Positions 17,597-25,313 of a stretch of DNA of 64,000 nt are shown piece by piece. This DNA is from an uncultured Dorea sp. Lineage in GTDB: Bacteria > Bacillota > Clostridia > Lachnospirales > Lachnospiraceae. A program made the translations under genes and the position numbers. The stretch spans positions 1 to 64,000 of the forward strand of contig CAJUFA010000005.1 in the NCBI GenBank assembly GCA_910585725.1. Reading direction: 5' to 3'. A model generated the notes under the pieces. It saw only the letters and a program-made list of their open reading frames with translations. It made no database searches and was not told the DNA's origin. How positions within the stretch are numbered: the first letter of the stretch is position 1; each line of letters begins with the position of its first letter.

Positions 17597-17833
17597 ATGA
17601 AAACCGTACAGATTTCTTTGAATTCTATTGATAAGGTAAAATCTTTTGTAAATGATATCACCAAATTTGACCATGATTTCGATCTTGTATCCGGAAGATA
17701 TGTTATCGACGCAAAGTCTATTATGGGTATCTTCAGCCTGGATCTTTCTAAACCGATTGATCTGAATATCCATGCTGACACTGCCGAGATCGATACTATT
17801 CTTGAAGCGTTGAAGTCATATTTATGCGAATAG
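17597..17833 (+). CDS. HPr-like protein lacking the active-site histidine
   Basis: 78 aa, close to the 85-88 of HPr. The Ser46 region is well kept: DAKSIMGIFSLDL at 38-50, with the regulatory serine at 41. The N-terminal HARPA-type loop carrying His15 is missing, and that stretch reads SFVNDITKFDHDFD. It therefore cannot pass phosphate between EI and EIIA. Like Crh of Bacillus it could still be a substrate of HPr kinase and a CcpA co-regulator, but this is inference. It is a single-gene unit with its own promoter and terminator, alone on the plus strand among minus-strand genes. Confidence 0.8.
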   Translation: MKTVQISLNSIDKVKSFVNDITKFDHDFDLVSGRYVIDAKSIMGIFSLDLSKPIDLNIHADTAEIDTILEALKSYLCE

Positions 17834-17882
17834 AATCCGCATACAAGAAAAAGATTATAAACAAGATATTCAAAGTATTGGG

Positions 17883-17923
17883 AAAACGGACGGATCCGAT
17901 AGAAATTGTTTCCGTCCTTTTTT
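17883..17923 (+). terminator. Terminator of the HPr-like gene
   Basis: GGACGGA (17888-17894) pairs with TCCGTCC (17911-17917), followed by six T (17918-17923). The 16-base loop is large but the T run is good. Confidence 0.7.
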
Positions 17924-17992
17924 GCTGCCGTTCTTCCGGCAGGACAGTATGCTGTCCGATACTGTCACTCCGCCGTCCGCATGTATTTCACC

Positions 17993-19174
17993 CTATTTTA
18001 CTTCTATAATCTCCGCCGTCTCCAGCGCAGTCTTCATCAATTCATCGATCTTCTCGCTCAAATGCTCCTCCGACCTGCGGATTACCTCCACATTCGGCTT
18101 GGTTACCGGATGCTTTGCCACAAAGATCGTACAGCAGTCTTCAAAAGGCTGGATAGACGTCTCATAAGTTCCGATCTTCTCCGCGATATTCACGATCTCC
18201 TGCTTGTCATATCCGATCACCGGCCTGTATACCGGAATCGTACAGACGTCGTTGGTCGCGGCAAGGCTCTGCATGGTCTGGCTCGCCACCTGTCCGATAC
18301 TTTCCCCCGTGATCAATCCCAGGCATCCGTCCTTCTTCGCAAAATACTCTGCGATGCGCATCATATAGCGTCTCATAATGATCGTCAGCTCGTCATGCGG
18401 GCACTGGTCGTAGATATACAGTTGGATATCCGTAAAATTTACCACATGGAGTCTGACAGGCCCGGCATACCGGGACACGATCTTCGCAAGATCCACCACC
18501 TTCTGCTTCGCACGTTCGCTGGTATACGGCGGCGCGTGAAAATACGTTGCCTCGATGCCTACCCCCCGCTTCGAGATCATATATCCCGCCACCGGGCTGT
18601 CGATTCCGCCGGACAGCAACAGCATGGCTTTTCCGTTCGTCCCCACCGGCATCCCGCCCGCCCCGGGAATAATCTGGGAATACACATATATCTCCCTGCG
18701 GATCTCTACATTCAACATAACGTCCGGATGATGTACGTCTACCTTCGTCTCCGGAAACGCGTCCAGGATCGCCTCTCCCAGATCGCAGTTGATCTCCATG
18801 GAGTTCTTCGGATAAGACTTTCTCGCGCGCCTGGCTTCCACCTTGAAAGTCAGATGCTTGTCCGGATATGCCTCGTCCATATAGGCAACTACATCCTTCT
18901 TAAGCTGATCGAATCCCTGATCCTCCATACGGACAACCGGGCAGATCCCCACGATTCCGAATACCCGGCTTAAACGTTCCACCGTATCGTCATAGTCATA
19001 GTCCCCGCTGCAGTCCACATAGATTCGGGCCTGAGACTTGTAGACGTCGAACTCTCCGTCCACGTCTTTCAGTGCGAACCGCACCTGCCTGACGAGCGCG
19101 TCTTCAAACAGGTAGCGGTTTTTCCCTTTTATTCCTATCTCGCCGTATTTTATCAAAAAAGTATGATATCTCAT
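17993..19174 (-). CDS. thiI: tRNA 4-thiouridine sulfurtransferase ThiI
   Basis: 393 aa. ThiI activates U8 of tRNA with ATP and inserts sulfur; it also acts in thiamine synthesis. The N-terminal ferredoxin-like/THUMP region (about 1-170) is followed by a PP-loop with LLSGGIDSPVAGYM. The C-terminal part contains the ESIGQVASQT and FEDCCTIF stretches. The rhodanese domain of enterobacterial ThiI is absent, as is usual in Firmicutes. There the adjacent cysteine desulfurase supplies sulfur directly, and the desulfurase gene is 19 bases upstream here. It is last gene of a seven-gene run. Confidence 0.95.
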   Translation of the reverse strand: MRYHTFLIKYGEIGIKGKNRYLFEDALVRQVRFALKDVDGEFDVYKSQARIYVDCSGDYDYDDTVERLSRVFGIVGICPVVRMEDQGFDQLKKDVVAYMDEAYPDKHLTFKVEARRARKSYPKNSMEINCDLGEAILDAFPETKVDVHHPDVMLNVEIRREIYVYSQIIPGAGGMPVGTNGKAMLLLSGGIDSPVAGYMISKRGVGIEATYFHAPPYTSERAKQKVVDLAKIVSRYAGPVRLHVVNFTDIQLYIYDQCPHDELTIIMRRYMMRIAEYFAKKDGCLGLITGESIGQVASQTMQSLAATNDVCTIPVYRPVIGYDKQEIVNIAEKIGTYETSIQPFEDCCTIFVAKHPVTKPNVEVIRRSEEHLSEKIDELMKTALETAEIIEVK

Positions 19175-19193
19175 CTTCTCTCTCCTAATTTCC

Positions 19194-20351
19194 TTAATGT
19201 CTGGTATATTTACGAAGTCTTGGTACTATATTATAGAGGGTATCCAAAGTATAGTCAATCTCTTCCGGCGTTGTAAATTCCGACATACTGAACCTTAACG
19301 TCGCATCCAGGAATTCCTGTCTCGCGCCGATGCCTTTCAGAACGCCGCTGACCTGTGGATGATTGGAGGCGCATGCCGAACCGGAGGATACATAGATTCC
19401 TTTTTCCTCCAGGGCATGCAGCAATACTTCGCTGCGGATACCCGCAAAGCCTACGCTGATGATATGCGGCGCCGACGTCTCGTCATACAGACCGTGAACC
19501 ACCGTATCCTCGATCTGCCCGACTCCGCGGATAAACCGCTGTTTCAGCCGCCGCATCTGTGCCACCTTCACATCCAGCCCCTGGTAGATCGTCTTTGCCG
19601 CCAGAGAAAGCCCGGCGATCCCCGGCACATTTTCCGTACCGGAACGGACGTTCTTCTGCTGTTCTCCGCCGAATACGATTGGTTTAATCTTCACGTCTTC
19701 ACCGATATACAAGACTCCTGTCCCCTTCGGTCCATGGATCTTATGACCGCTGACGGAACATAGATCCACCTTCAGTTTCTTCGGATAGATTCGGTATTTA
19801 CCGAATCCCTGCACCGCATCCACATGGAACAAGATGTCTTTATTGTAGGCTTTCACGATACTTGCCGCCTCCTGAATCGGCTGCACGGATCCCACCTCGT
19901 TATTCACATACATGATCGACACCAGAATCGTCTCTTCACACAGCGCTTCCTTAAGAGCGTCAAGCTTCACTCTGCCATAACGATCCACCGGGAGATACGT
20001 CACGCGGAATCCTTCCTCCTCCAGATGGCGCATCGTATTAATGATCGCCGGATGTTCAATGGCCGAAGTGATCAGGTGCTTTCCGGCCCGCTGATTTGCC
20101 CACGCGGCGCCCCTGAGCGCCAGATTATCACTCTCTGTCCCGCCGGATGTAAAGAAGATCTCTTTCTCCTTCACCTTCAAAAGCTTCCCAAATGTCTCTT
20201 TTGCTTCTTTTATATATCGTTCCGCTTCGACACCCTTGGCATGCATGGAGGATGGATTGCCGTAATCTTCGCACATCACCTTCTTCACCAGCTCGCCGAC
20301 GCTGTCATACGCGCAGGTCGTAGCAGAATTATCCAAATACACTTCTCTCAT
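19194..20351 (-). CDS. Cysteine desulfurase (NifS/IscS/NifZ type)
   Basis: 385 aa, class V aminotransferase fold. The PLP lysine lies in SGHKIHGPKGTGVLYIG and the catalytic cysteine in SSGSACASNHPQ near residue 325. It releases sulfur from cysteine as a persulfide. Its pairing with thiI indicates a main role in tRNA 4-thiouridine, as for NifZ of Bacillus, rather than general Fe-S assembly. No iscU/sufU follows. Ribosome site is AGGAAG. Confidence 0.93.
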   Translation of the reverse strand: MREVYLDNSATTCAYDSVGELVKKVMCEDYGNPSSMHAKGVEAERYIKEAKETFGKLLKVKEKEIFFTSGGTESDNLALRGAAWANQRAGKHLITSAIEHPAIINTMRHLEEEGFRVTYLPVDRYGRVKLDALKEALCEETILVSIMYVNNEVGSVQPIQEAASIVKAYNKDILFHVDAVQGFGKYRIYPKKLKVDLCSVSGHKIHGPKGTGVLYIGEDVKIKPIVFGGEQQKNVRSGTENVPGIAGLSLAAKTIYQGLDVKVAQMRRLKQRFIRGVGQIEDTVVHGLYDETSAPHIISVGFAGIRSEVLLHALEEKGIYVSSGSACASNHPQVSGVLKGIGARQEFLDATLRFSMSEFTTPEEIDYTLDTLYNIVPRLRKYTRH

Positions 20352-20424
20352 TGTTTCACTTCCTGATTCAATATTTTCTTATTACCAGAATATGTGGTTT
20401 CCCCGCAGAATGTCACTACATACC

Positions 20425-21162
20425 TTATGTCTCTAAATGGAACATCAGAACCGACAACGCCGTCAGACCGGCCGTCTCCGTTCTTAGTATCCGTCTGCCC
20501 AATGTGACCGCCCTGGCTCCGCATCCAAGGGCCTGCTCCACTTCTTCTTTCTCGAATCCGCCCTCCGGACCGATAAATACGGCAATCGACTGTCCCGGTT
20601 TAATTGCTTCTATGATCTTCCTCGTCTCCCGCATCCCCCGCTCCAGTTCGTATGGAATCAGTATCACATTCAGCTTCTTCGCCTGCGCCAGCGCCTCCTG
20701 ATAGGAGATTACAGGAACCACCTCCGGGATATATCCGCGGCCCGCCTGCTTTGCGGCGCTGACGGCAATCTGCCGCCACCGTTCCGCCTTTTTTACCGCC
20801 TTCTTCTCATCCAGTTTCACAACGCAGCGGCTGGTACTTACAGGAATGATCTGATACACCCCTAACTCAACGGCTTTCTGTATGATCAGTTCCATCTTAT
20901 CCTGCTTTGGCAATCCCTGAAACAGATAGATCCTGGAGGACAGCTCCGTATCCGACTGCATCCTCTCAAGAATCTTAAGAACCGCCCTGCCTTCCTCGTA
21001 CCTCTCTACGGCGCAGCGATATTTAAGGTTATCGCCGTCGCTGACCGTCAGCTCCTCTCCGTACCGCATCCGAAGCACATTCTTCATATGGTTTACATCC
21101 GATCCTTCTATATATATATCTGTTTCCCCCACCTGAGAGGGTGTTACAAAAAAATGCTGCAT
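20425..21162 (-). CDS. rsmE: 16S rRNA m3U1498 methyltransferase RsmE
   Basis: 245 aa. A SPOUT-class knot enzyme with an N-terminal PUA-like domain (VTPSQVGETDIYIEGSD) and the conserved C-terminal IGPEGGFEKEEVEQA and LGRRILRTETAGLTAL segments that bind SAM. It methylates U1498 in the decoding region. It follows prmA, a common pairing. Confidence 0.95.
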   Translation of the reverse strand: MQHFFVTPSQVGETDIYIEGSDVNHMKNVLRMRYGEELTVSDGDNLKYRCAVERYEEGRAVLKILERMQSDTELSSRIYLFQGLPKQDKMELIIQKAVELGVYQIIPVSTSRCVVKLDEKKAVKKAERWRQIAVSAAKQAGRGYIPEVVPVISYQEALAQAKKLNVILIPYELERGMRETRKIIEAIKPGQSIAVFIGPEGGFEKEEVEQALGCGARAVTLGRRILRTETAGLTALSVLMFHLET

Positions 21163-21189
21163 CTCTCGCTCCTGATTCTTATTATTTCC

Positions 21190-21212
21190 CCGGCAGACTG
21201 CCTGAAAAACGC
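21190..21212. repeat. Short intergenic repeat, copy 1 (CCGGCAGACTG element)
   Basis: CCGGCAGACTG followed by CCTGAAAAACGC. The same 11-mer followed by a related AAAACGC stretch occurs at 43351-43373. A looser match (TTATTTACCCGGCAGTCT) occurs at 193-210. All three lie at the ends of genes. Confidence 0.4.
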
Positions 21213-21262
21213 CGCGTTTCTCAAGTCCTTCTGCACGGTCTGAAAAACGCCGCGTTCCTCAA
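21202..21262. repeat. Tandem duplication at the 3' end of prmA
   Basis: A 23-base unit (CTGAAAAACGCCGCGTT plus CTCAA, one mismatch) is repeated with a 38-base period at 21202-21224 and 21240-21262. The similarity continues past the second unit into the last codons of prmA. This looks like a duplication of the gene end. Confidence 0.7.
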
Positions 21263-22212
21263 TTCTTCCTTGCAGTCACAGATACCCACTCGCCCTGATG
21301 ATTAATCTCTAAGACTTCAAGCCCGGCGGCTCTTACCGCCTCCGCGACGACAGTTTCCTTATCGTCTATAATCCCGCTGGTAATATAGATCCCGCCTTTT
21401 TTCATCTGACGGACGATAACCGGCGTCAGAGGAATCAGTACGTCCGCCAGTATATTTGCCGCTACGATATCATACCGCTCATATCCGGCCGCATCCTGCA
21501 CCGCCTTATCGTCGATGATATTTCCGATCATAACCTCATACTGATCCTTCTTAATCCCGTTGACCTCCATATTTTCGTGAGTCGCGTCGATGGCGCAGGG
21601 ATCTAAGTCCGTACCGACAGAATACCCCGCCCCGAACTTTAACGCCAGCATACCCAGAATCCCGCTGCCGCATCCCACGTCCAGAATCTGCGCGCCCTCC
21701 GTCACATATTTTTTCAACTGGCGGATACATAGCTGCGTCGTCTCATGCATTCCCGTTCCGAACGCCGTTCCCGGATCGATATGGATAACCATCTTATCCT
21801 CGTCCTTCGCCTCCACCTTCTCCCATGAAGGGATCACCAGAATATCGTCGATATAGAACTGATGAAAGTATTGTTTCCAGTTATTCACCCAGTCGATATC
21901 CTCTGTCTGGGATTCTTCGATCGTACAATCCCCAACATTCAAATAGGCGCGCATCTCCTCCAGCTCTTTTCTGACCTGCATCAGAATCGTTCCTTTATCC
22001 TCTTCCTCATCCAGATAGAAGGTCAGATATGCTTTCCCGTCGTCTTCCGGGATATCCGGAAGGATATCCACGAACATCTGCTCCTTATCCTCTTTTGTGA
22101 GAGGAACCTTATCCTCAATCTGCACTCCCTGTATACCCAGATCCATCAGCATACTGCTGACGATATCCTCTGCTTCCGTCGTCGTCGTAAGCCGAAATTG
22201 ATTCCATTTCAT
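21259..22212 (-). CDS. prmA: Ribosomal protein L11 methyltransferase PrmA
   Basis: 317 aa, start at MKWNQFRLTT, preceded by GAGGAGAGAGG; an ATG 7 codons upstream is less well placed. PrmA trimethylates lysines and the N-terminus of L11. An N-terminal substrate-recognition domain (1-120) is followed by the methyltransferase core: DPGTAFGTGMHETTQLC, ILDVGCGSGILGMLALKFGA and the NILADVLIPL catalytic motif. Full length. Confidence 0.95.
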   Translation of the reverse strand: MKWNQFRLTTTTEAEDIVSSMLMDLGIQGVQIEDKVPLTKEDKEQMFVDILPDIPEDDGKAYLTFYLDEEEDKGTILMQVRKELEEMRAYLNVGDCTIEESQTEDIDWVNNWKQYFHQFYIDDILVIPSWEKVEAKDEDKMVIHIDPGTAFGTGMHETTQLCIRQLKKYVTEGAQILDVGCGSGILGMLALKFGAGYSVGTDLDPCAIDATHENMEVNGIKKDQYEVMIGNIIDDKAVQDAAGYERYDIVAANILADVLIPLTPVIVRQMKKGGIYITSGIIDDKETVVAEAVRAAGLEVLEINHQGEWVSVTARKN

Positions 22213-22249
22213 AACCTCTCTCCTCTCATTCACACTACCGTCTGATCAT

Positions 22250-23251
22250 CTAAGAAACTGTACAGTTCCTGAACACCGCTTCTTCGGCATTCTTCAGTAA
22301 TTGACGCGCTTCCTCTTCCGTAAGGGCATATTCCCGGGAGAGCAGGCCGAACTCCCCGCCCACCCAGGTATTGGACACCGTCATATTATCACTGTTGACC
22401 GTCGCCTTGATTCCGCGTCTCAGATATTCCCGGAGCGGATAATCCGATATCCTCTTAACTGCTTTCGTCTGCAGGTTGCTTGTGGGACACATCTCAAGAA
22501 CGACGCCTCTCCCGGCAAGTTCTTCCATAAGCTTCTCGTCCTCGACCGCCCGTACTCCGTGCCCGATCCTCACTGCGCCGAACTTAAGAGCGGTCCGGAT
22601 ACTTTCCGGTCCGTCCGCCTCCCCGGCATGGATGGTAAAGGGCACCCCAAGGCTTCCGGCAAGGGCGAATTCCTCTTCAAAATCTCTGGTAGGATATAAG
22701 CCCTCCGCGCCGGCAAGATCCGCCGCGGCGACTCCTTTTCCGAGATATTCCGCAGCCGTCCGTACCGTCTCCATATTCGCCGAATGAGTTCTGTCTCCTC
22801 TCATACAGCACAGGATCGTCCTGATACCGATTCCTCCCCGGCTCTCTTCCTCCGCCTGTCGAAATCCCGCAAGCGCCGCCTGTACCGCTTCCGTCTGGGT
22901 AAGTCCCTTCTCCCCGTGAAGCTGCGGCGCAAAGCGGACCTCCGCATACTCAAGCCCTCTCTTATCCAGCGCTTTCCCCAGATCATACGCCGCGGTTCTC
23001 AGATTCTCCGCCGTCTGAAGAACCGCAAGAGGAAGCTCAAAGCACTTCAGATATTCGTTCAGGCTCTCACAGTCAATCCGCGCCGTCAGATACGGACGCA
23101 GCCCTTCTGCCGTATCTGCCGGAAGCTCTATACGGTCTTTCCCGGCAATCTTCAGGATCGTCTCCGCCGGCAGCGAACCGTCCAGGTGGAGATGAAGATC
23201 TATCTTCCCAAAATTCTCCATATATCCGTCGCGATCAGCAGTATTACTCAT
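22250..23251 (-). CDS. add: Adenosine deaminase
   Basis: 333 aa with start at MSNTADRDGY, whose ATG overlaps the stop of the ArsC-like gene (ATGA). A start 5 codons earlier is possible. Zinc ligands and catalytic residues are visible: HLHLDGS, HAGEADG, IGHGVRA, and NSDNMTVSNT, which replaces the NTDDP of some homologues and is usual in Gram-positive enzymes. It converts adenosine to inosine in purine salvage. Confidence 0.93.
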   Translation of the reverse strand: MSNTADRDGYMENFGKIDLHLHLDGSLPAETILKIAGKDRIELPADTAEGLRPYLTARIDCESLNEYLKCFELPLAVLQTAENLRTAAYDLGKALDKRGLEYAEVRFAPQLHGEKGLTQTEAVQAALAGFRQAEEESRGGIGIRTILCCMRGDRTHSANMETVRTAAEYLGKGVAAADLAGAEGLYPTRDFEEEFALAGSLGVPFTIHAGEADGPESIRTALKFGAVRIGHGVRAVEDEKLMEELAGRGVVLEMCPTSNLQTKAVKRISDYPLREYLRRGIKATVNSDNMTVSNTWVGGEFGLLSREYALTEEEARQLLKNAEEAVFRNCTVS

Positions 23252-23595
23252 AGGATCTTCTCCCATTCCTTCTCCCGGAACCCGGTCAGCACCGCGGTAT
23301 CCGTCACCAGAATCGGACGCTTCACCAACATACCGTCCGACGCCAGCAGTTCGTACTGCTCTTCTTCCGTCATATCCGGCAGCTTATCCTTAAGCTGCAT
23401 CTCCCGGTATATCATACCGCTGGTGTTAAAGAATTTCTTAAGAGGCGCCCCGCTTTTCTGGTGCCAGCTTTTAAGATCCTCTTTCGTGGGGTTTTGAAGT
23501 TTGATATCTCTTTCTTCGAACTCGATCTCTTTCTCCTGAAGCCATTTCTTAGCTTTCTGGCATGTACTGCATTTTGGATAATGAACCAATAACAT
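23248..23595 (-). CDS. ArsC/Spx family protein (arsenate reductase-like)
   Basis: 115 aa from MLLVHYPKCSTC, the ATG nearest to AAAGGAGAG. The CSTC redox pair sits in the thioredoxin-like first loop, and VKRPILV is the conserved late motif of the family. Spx regulators and ArsC-like reductases share this fold. The lack of ars genes nearby and the housekeeping operon argue against a dedicated arsenate role. Its 3' end overlaps add by 4 bases. Confidence 0.85.
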   Translation of the reverse strand: MLLVHYPKCSTCQKAKKWLQEKEIEFEERDIKLQNPTKEDLKSWHQKSGAPLKKFFNTSGMIYREMQLKDKLPDMTEEEQYELLASDGMLVKRPILVTDTAVLTGFREKEWEKIL

Positions 23596-23656
23596 ATCCT
23601 GCTCTCCTTTCTTCGTCACAGCTCCTTACAGTCATGAATCTCCCGCCGTATCAGAA

Positions 23657-24247
23657 CTAATAATATCCTTTCCACATATTCATGTACATATGAAGATTCG
23701 TCCATATATGAAGCCAGATAATCCTGCCTGTCCTCTCCCCGCCGGGGTTGTCCGCCGCCGCCGTCACATAGCGGCCGACGTTCCTCCTGGCATAATGATC
23801 TGCTTTCCTTAAGTGCCATCCGCTGGTTACCACGACACAATCCTTGAAACCGCAGTTTCGCATCATCCTGCCGGAATACAGCAGGTTATGATAAGTACTG
23901 ACCGCCTGCTTCTCCTCCAGAATATACTCCTTTGGCACCCCCAGCTCTTCTGCGTATCTTTTCATAACCTCTGCTTCCACATAATGATTATATACGCCGG
24001 CGCCCGACATAATCAGATATTGCACTTTTCTCTCTTTCCACAATTCTACAGCCTTTTCTACCCTCGTCTTCAGGATTTCCGAAGGCTGTCCGTCGTCCCC
24101 GGCCCGACATCCGCAGACGATGGCGCAGTCATATTTATCCTGCTCCCACCGCACCTTCGGCCTGCGGAACATGACGCAGAATAACAGAATATTCGCCCCT
24201 GTAAAACCCGCCGTCATCCATCCTATCTTACCTAATATATTCTTCAT
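23657..24247 (-). CDS. YdcF-like (DUF218) membrane-anchored protein
   Basis: 196 aa from MKNILGKIG, whose ATG follows GAGGTAGGA. One N-terminal membrane helix (about 9-28) is followed by a DUF218 domain: YDCAIVCGCRAG, RVEKAVELW, YLIMSGAG, EEKQAVSTYHNL and VVVTSGWHLRKA. The domain is found in SanA and YdcF, linked to envelope functions, with unproven biochemistry. It heads the seven-gene run ending in thiI and has a good promoter. Confidence 0.85.
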   Translation of the reverse strand: MKNILGKIGWMTAGFTGANILLFCVMFRRPKVRWEQDKYDCAIVCGCRAGDDGQPSEILKTRVEKAVELWKERKVQYLIMSGAGVYNHYVEAEVMKRYAEELGVPKEYILEEKQAVSTYHNLLYSGRMMRNCGFKDCVVVTSGWHLRKADHYARRNVGRYVTAAADNPGGERTGRIIWLHIWTNLHMYMNMWKGYY

Positions 24248-24283
24248 CTGTCCTACCTCGTCCGTTGTCATAGTTCTTTTGTC

Positions 24284-24312
24284 ATTTTACACTCTTTCCC
24301 TCCACAATGCAA
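24284..24312 (-). promoter_or_regulatory. Promoter of the ydcF-arsC-add-prmA-rsmE-nifS-thiI run
   Basis: Minus strand TTGCAT (24307-24312), 17-base spacer, TAAAAT (24284-24289), 36 bases before the start of the YdcF-like gene. Confidence 0.6.
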
Positions 24313-24395
24313 GAACCTGTTCATATTCTGATTGAATGCATGTTCCCAAAAGAACGTTCATATACATATTGTAACAAATCTCATTTGGAGTACCT

Positions 24396-25247
24396 ATGCC
24401 ATTCAACAAAAAATATATCAAAATAATCGGTATCCTCCTTCTCTTCGTCCTGTCCTATCTCGGAGGATATCTGCTCGCCGCCCGTTTTCCCAATCCCGAA
24501 TCCAAATCCCCGGCTGCCGACGCAGCTTCCTCTTCAATAATCATGCCGGAGGCGGAGAATTGGGGACTCAGCTTCCAGGAAGAAGGAAAATCTCCGGTTG
24601 GCAACGCCACTTTCGACGAATTAAAAGCATATAACGCTTACTATGCGGAAGATACGGAGGAAAAAGTACTGTACCTTACCTTCGACTGCGGTTACGAGAA
24701 CGGCAATACGGAACCTATCCTCGACGCCCTGAAGAAGCATAAAGCGCCCGCTGCATTCTTCGTGGTCGGCAACTTTATATCCACAAGTCCTGATCTCATT
24801 AAGCGTATGCATGAAGAAGGGCATATCGTAGGAAACCATACCTACCACCATCCTGATATGTCTAAGATCTCCACCAAAGAAGCCTTCGCCAAAGAATTAG
24901 GAGACGTAGAAGCTCTCTATAAGGAGATCACCGGGGAGGATATGATAAGATACTACCGTCCTCCTCAAGGAAAATACAGTACCGATAATCTTCAGATGGC
25001 AAAGGATATGGGCTACCATACCTTCTTCTGGAGCCTGGCCTACGTGGACTGGTATCAGGATGATCAGCCCTCCCCCGAAGAGGCGTTCGATAAGCTGCTG
25101 GGACGAATCCATCCCGGCGCGATCGTACTCCTTCACAGTACTTCTTCCACTAACGCCGCGGTTCTGGATGAATTGCTGGGAAAATGGGAAGACATGGGAT
25201 ATACCTTCCGCTCTCTGGACGAACTGACAGAAAAGACGGATTCCTGA
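24396..25247 (+). CDS. pdaA: Delta-lactam-forming polysaccharide deacetylase PdaA
   Basis: 283 aa. PdaA removes the N-acetyl group of muramic acid so that muramic delta-lactam can form in the spore cortex. After an N-terminal membrane helix (about 9-29), the motif TFDCGYENGNT replaces the TFDDGP of ordinary CE4 enzymes and is diagnostic of PdaA. HTYHH, RPPQGKYS and HPGAIVLLHSTSS complete the active site. It is monocistronic and divergent from the YdcF-like gene. In sporulators it is expected under SigG control, but I found no clean SigG promoter in the 150-base gap. GGAG precedes the ATG. Confidence 0.93.
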   Translation: MPFNKKYIKIIGILLLFVLSYLGGYLLAARFPNPESKSPAADAASSSIIMPEAENWGLSFQEEGKSPVGNATFDELKAYNAYYAEDTEEKVLYLTFDCGYENGNTEPILDALKKHKAPAAFFVVGNFISTSPDLIKRMHEEGHIVGNHTYHHPDMSKISTKEAFAKELGDVEALYKEITGEDMIRYYRPPQGKYSTDNLQMAKDMGYHTFFWSLAYVDWYQDDQPSPEEAFDKLLGRIHPGAIVLLHSTSSTNAAVLDELLGKWEDMGYTFRSLDELTEKTDS

Positions 25248-25263
25248 TATAACCGCAAAATTC

Positions 25264-25313
25264 AAAAAAGCCGCTGTAAAACGGATCTCTCCCTTTTACA
25301 GCAGCTCTTTTTT
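25264..25313. terminator. Bidirectional terminator between pdaA and glmS
   Basis: GCTGTAAAA (25273-25281) and TTTTACAGC (25294-25302) form the stem. An A run lies before and a T run (25308-25313) after, so it can act on both strands. It overlaps the last bases of glmS. Confidence 0.85.

Noticed and set aside
17570..17781. Minus-strand open frames opposite the HPr-like gene
   Set aside because: The plus-strand gene has promoter, strong ribosome site, HPr-like motif and terminator; the opposite frames have none.
17923..17992. Terminator for thiI in the CTGCCG/CGGCAG hairpin
   Set aside because: On the minus strand the stem is followed by A residues, not T, so a rho-independent terminator is not supported.
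22255..22266. Palindrome AACTGTACAGTT
   Set aside because: It lies inside the last codons of the adenosine deaminase gene and is isolated; probably chance.
24313..24395. SigG-type promoter for pdaA (GAATG ... CATATAC)
   Set aside because: The spacing is about 20 bases rather than 17-18 and the -10 is imperfect, so I could not support it.
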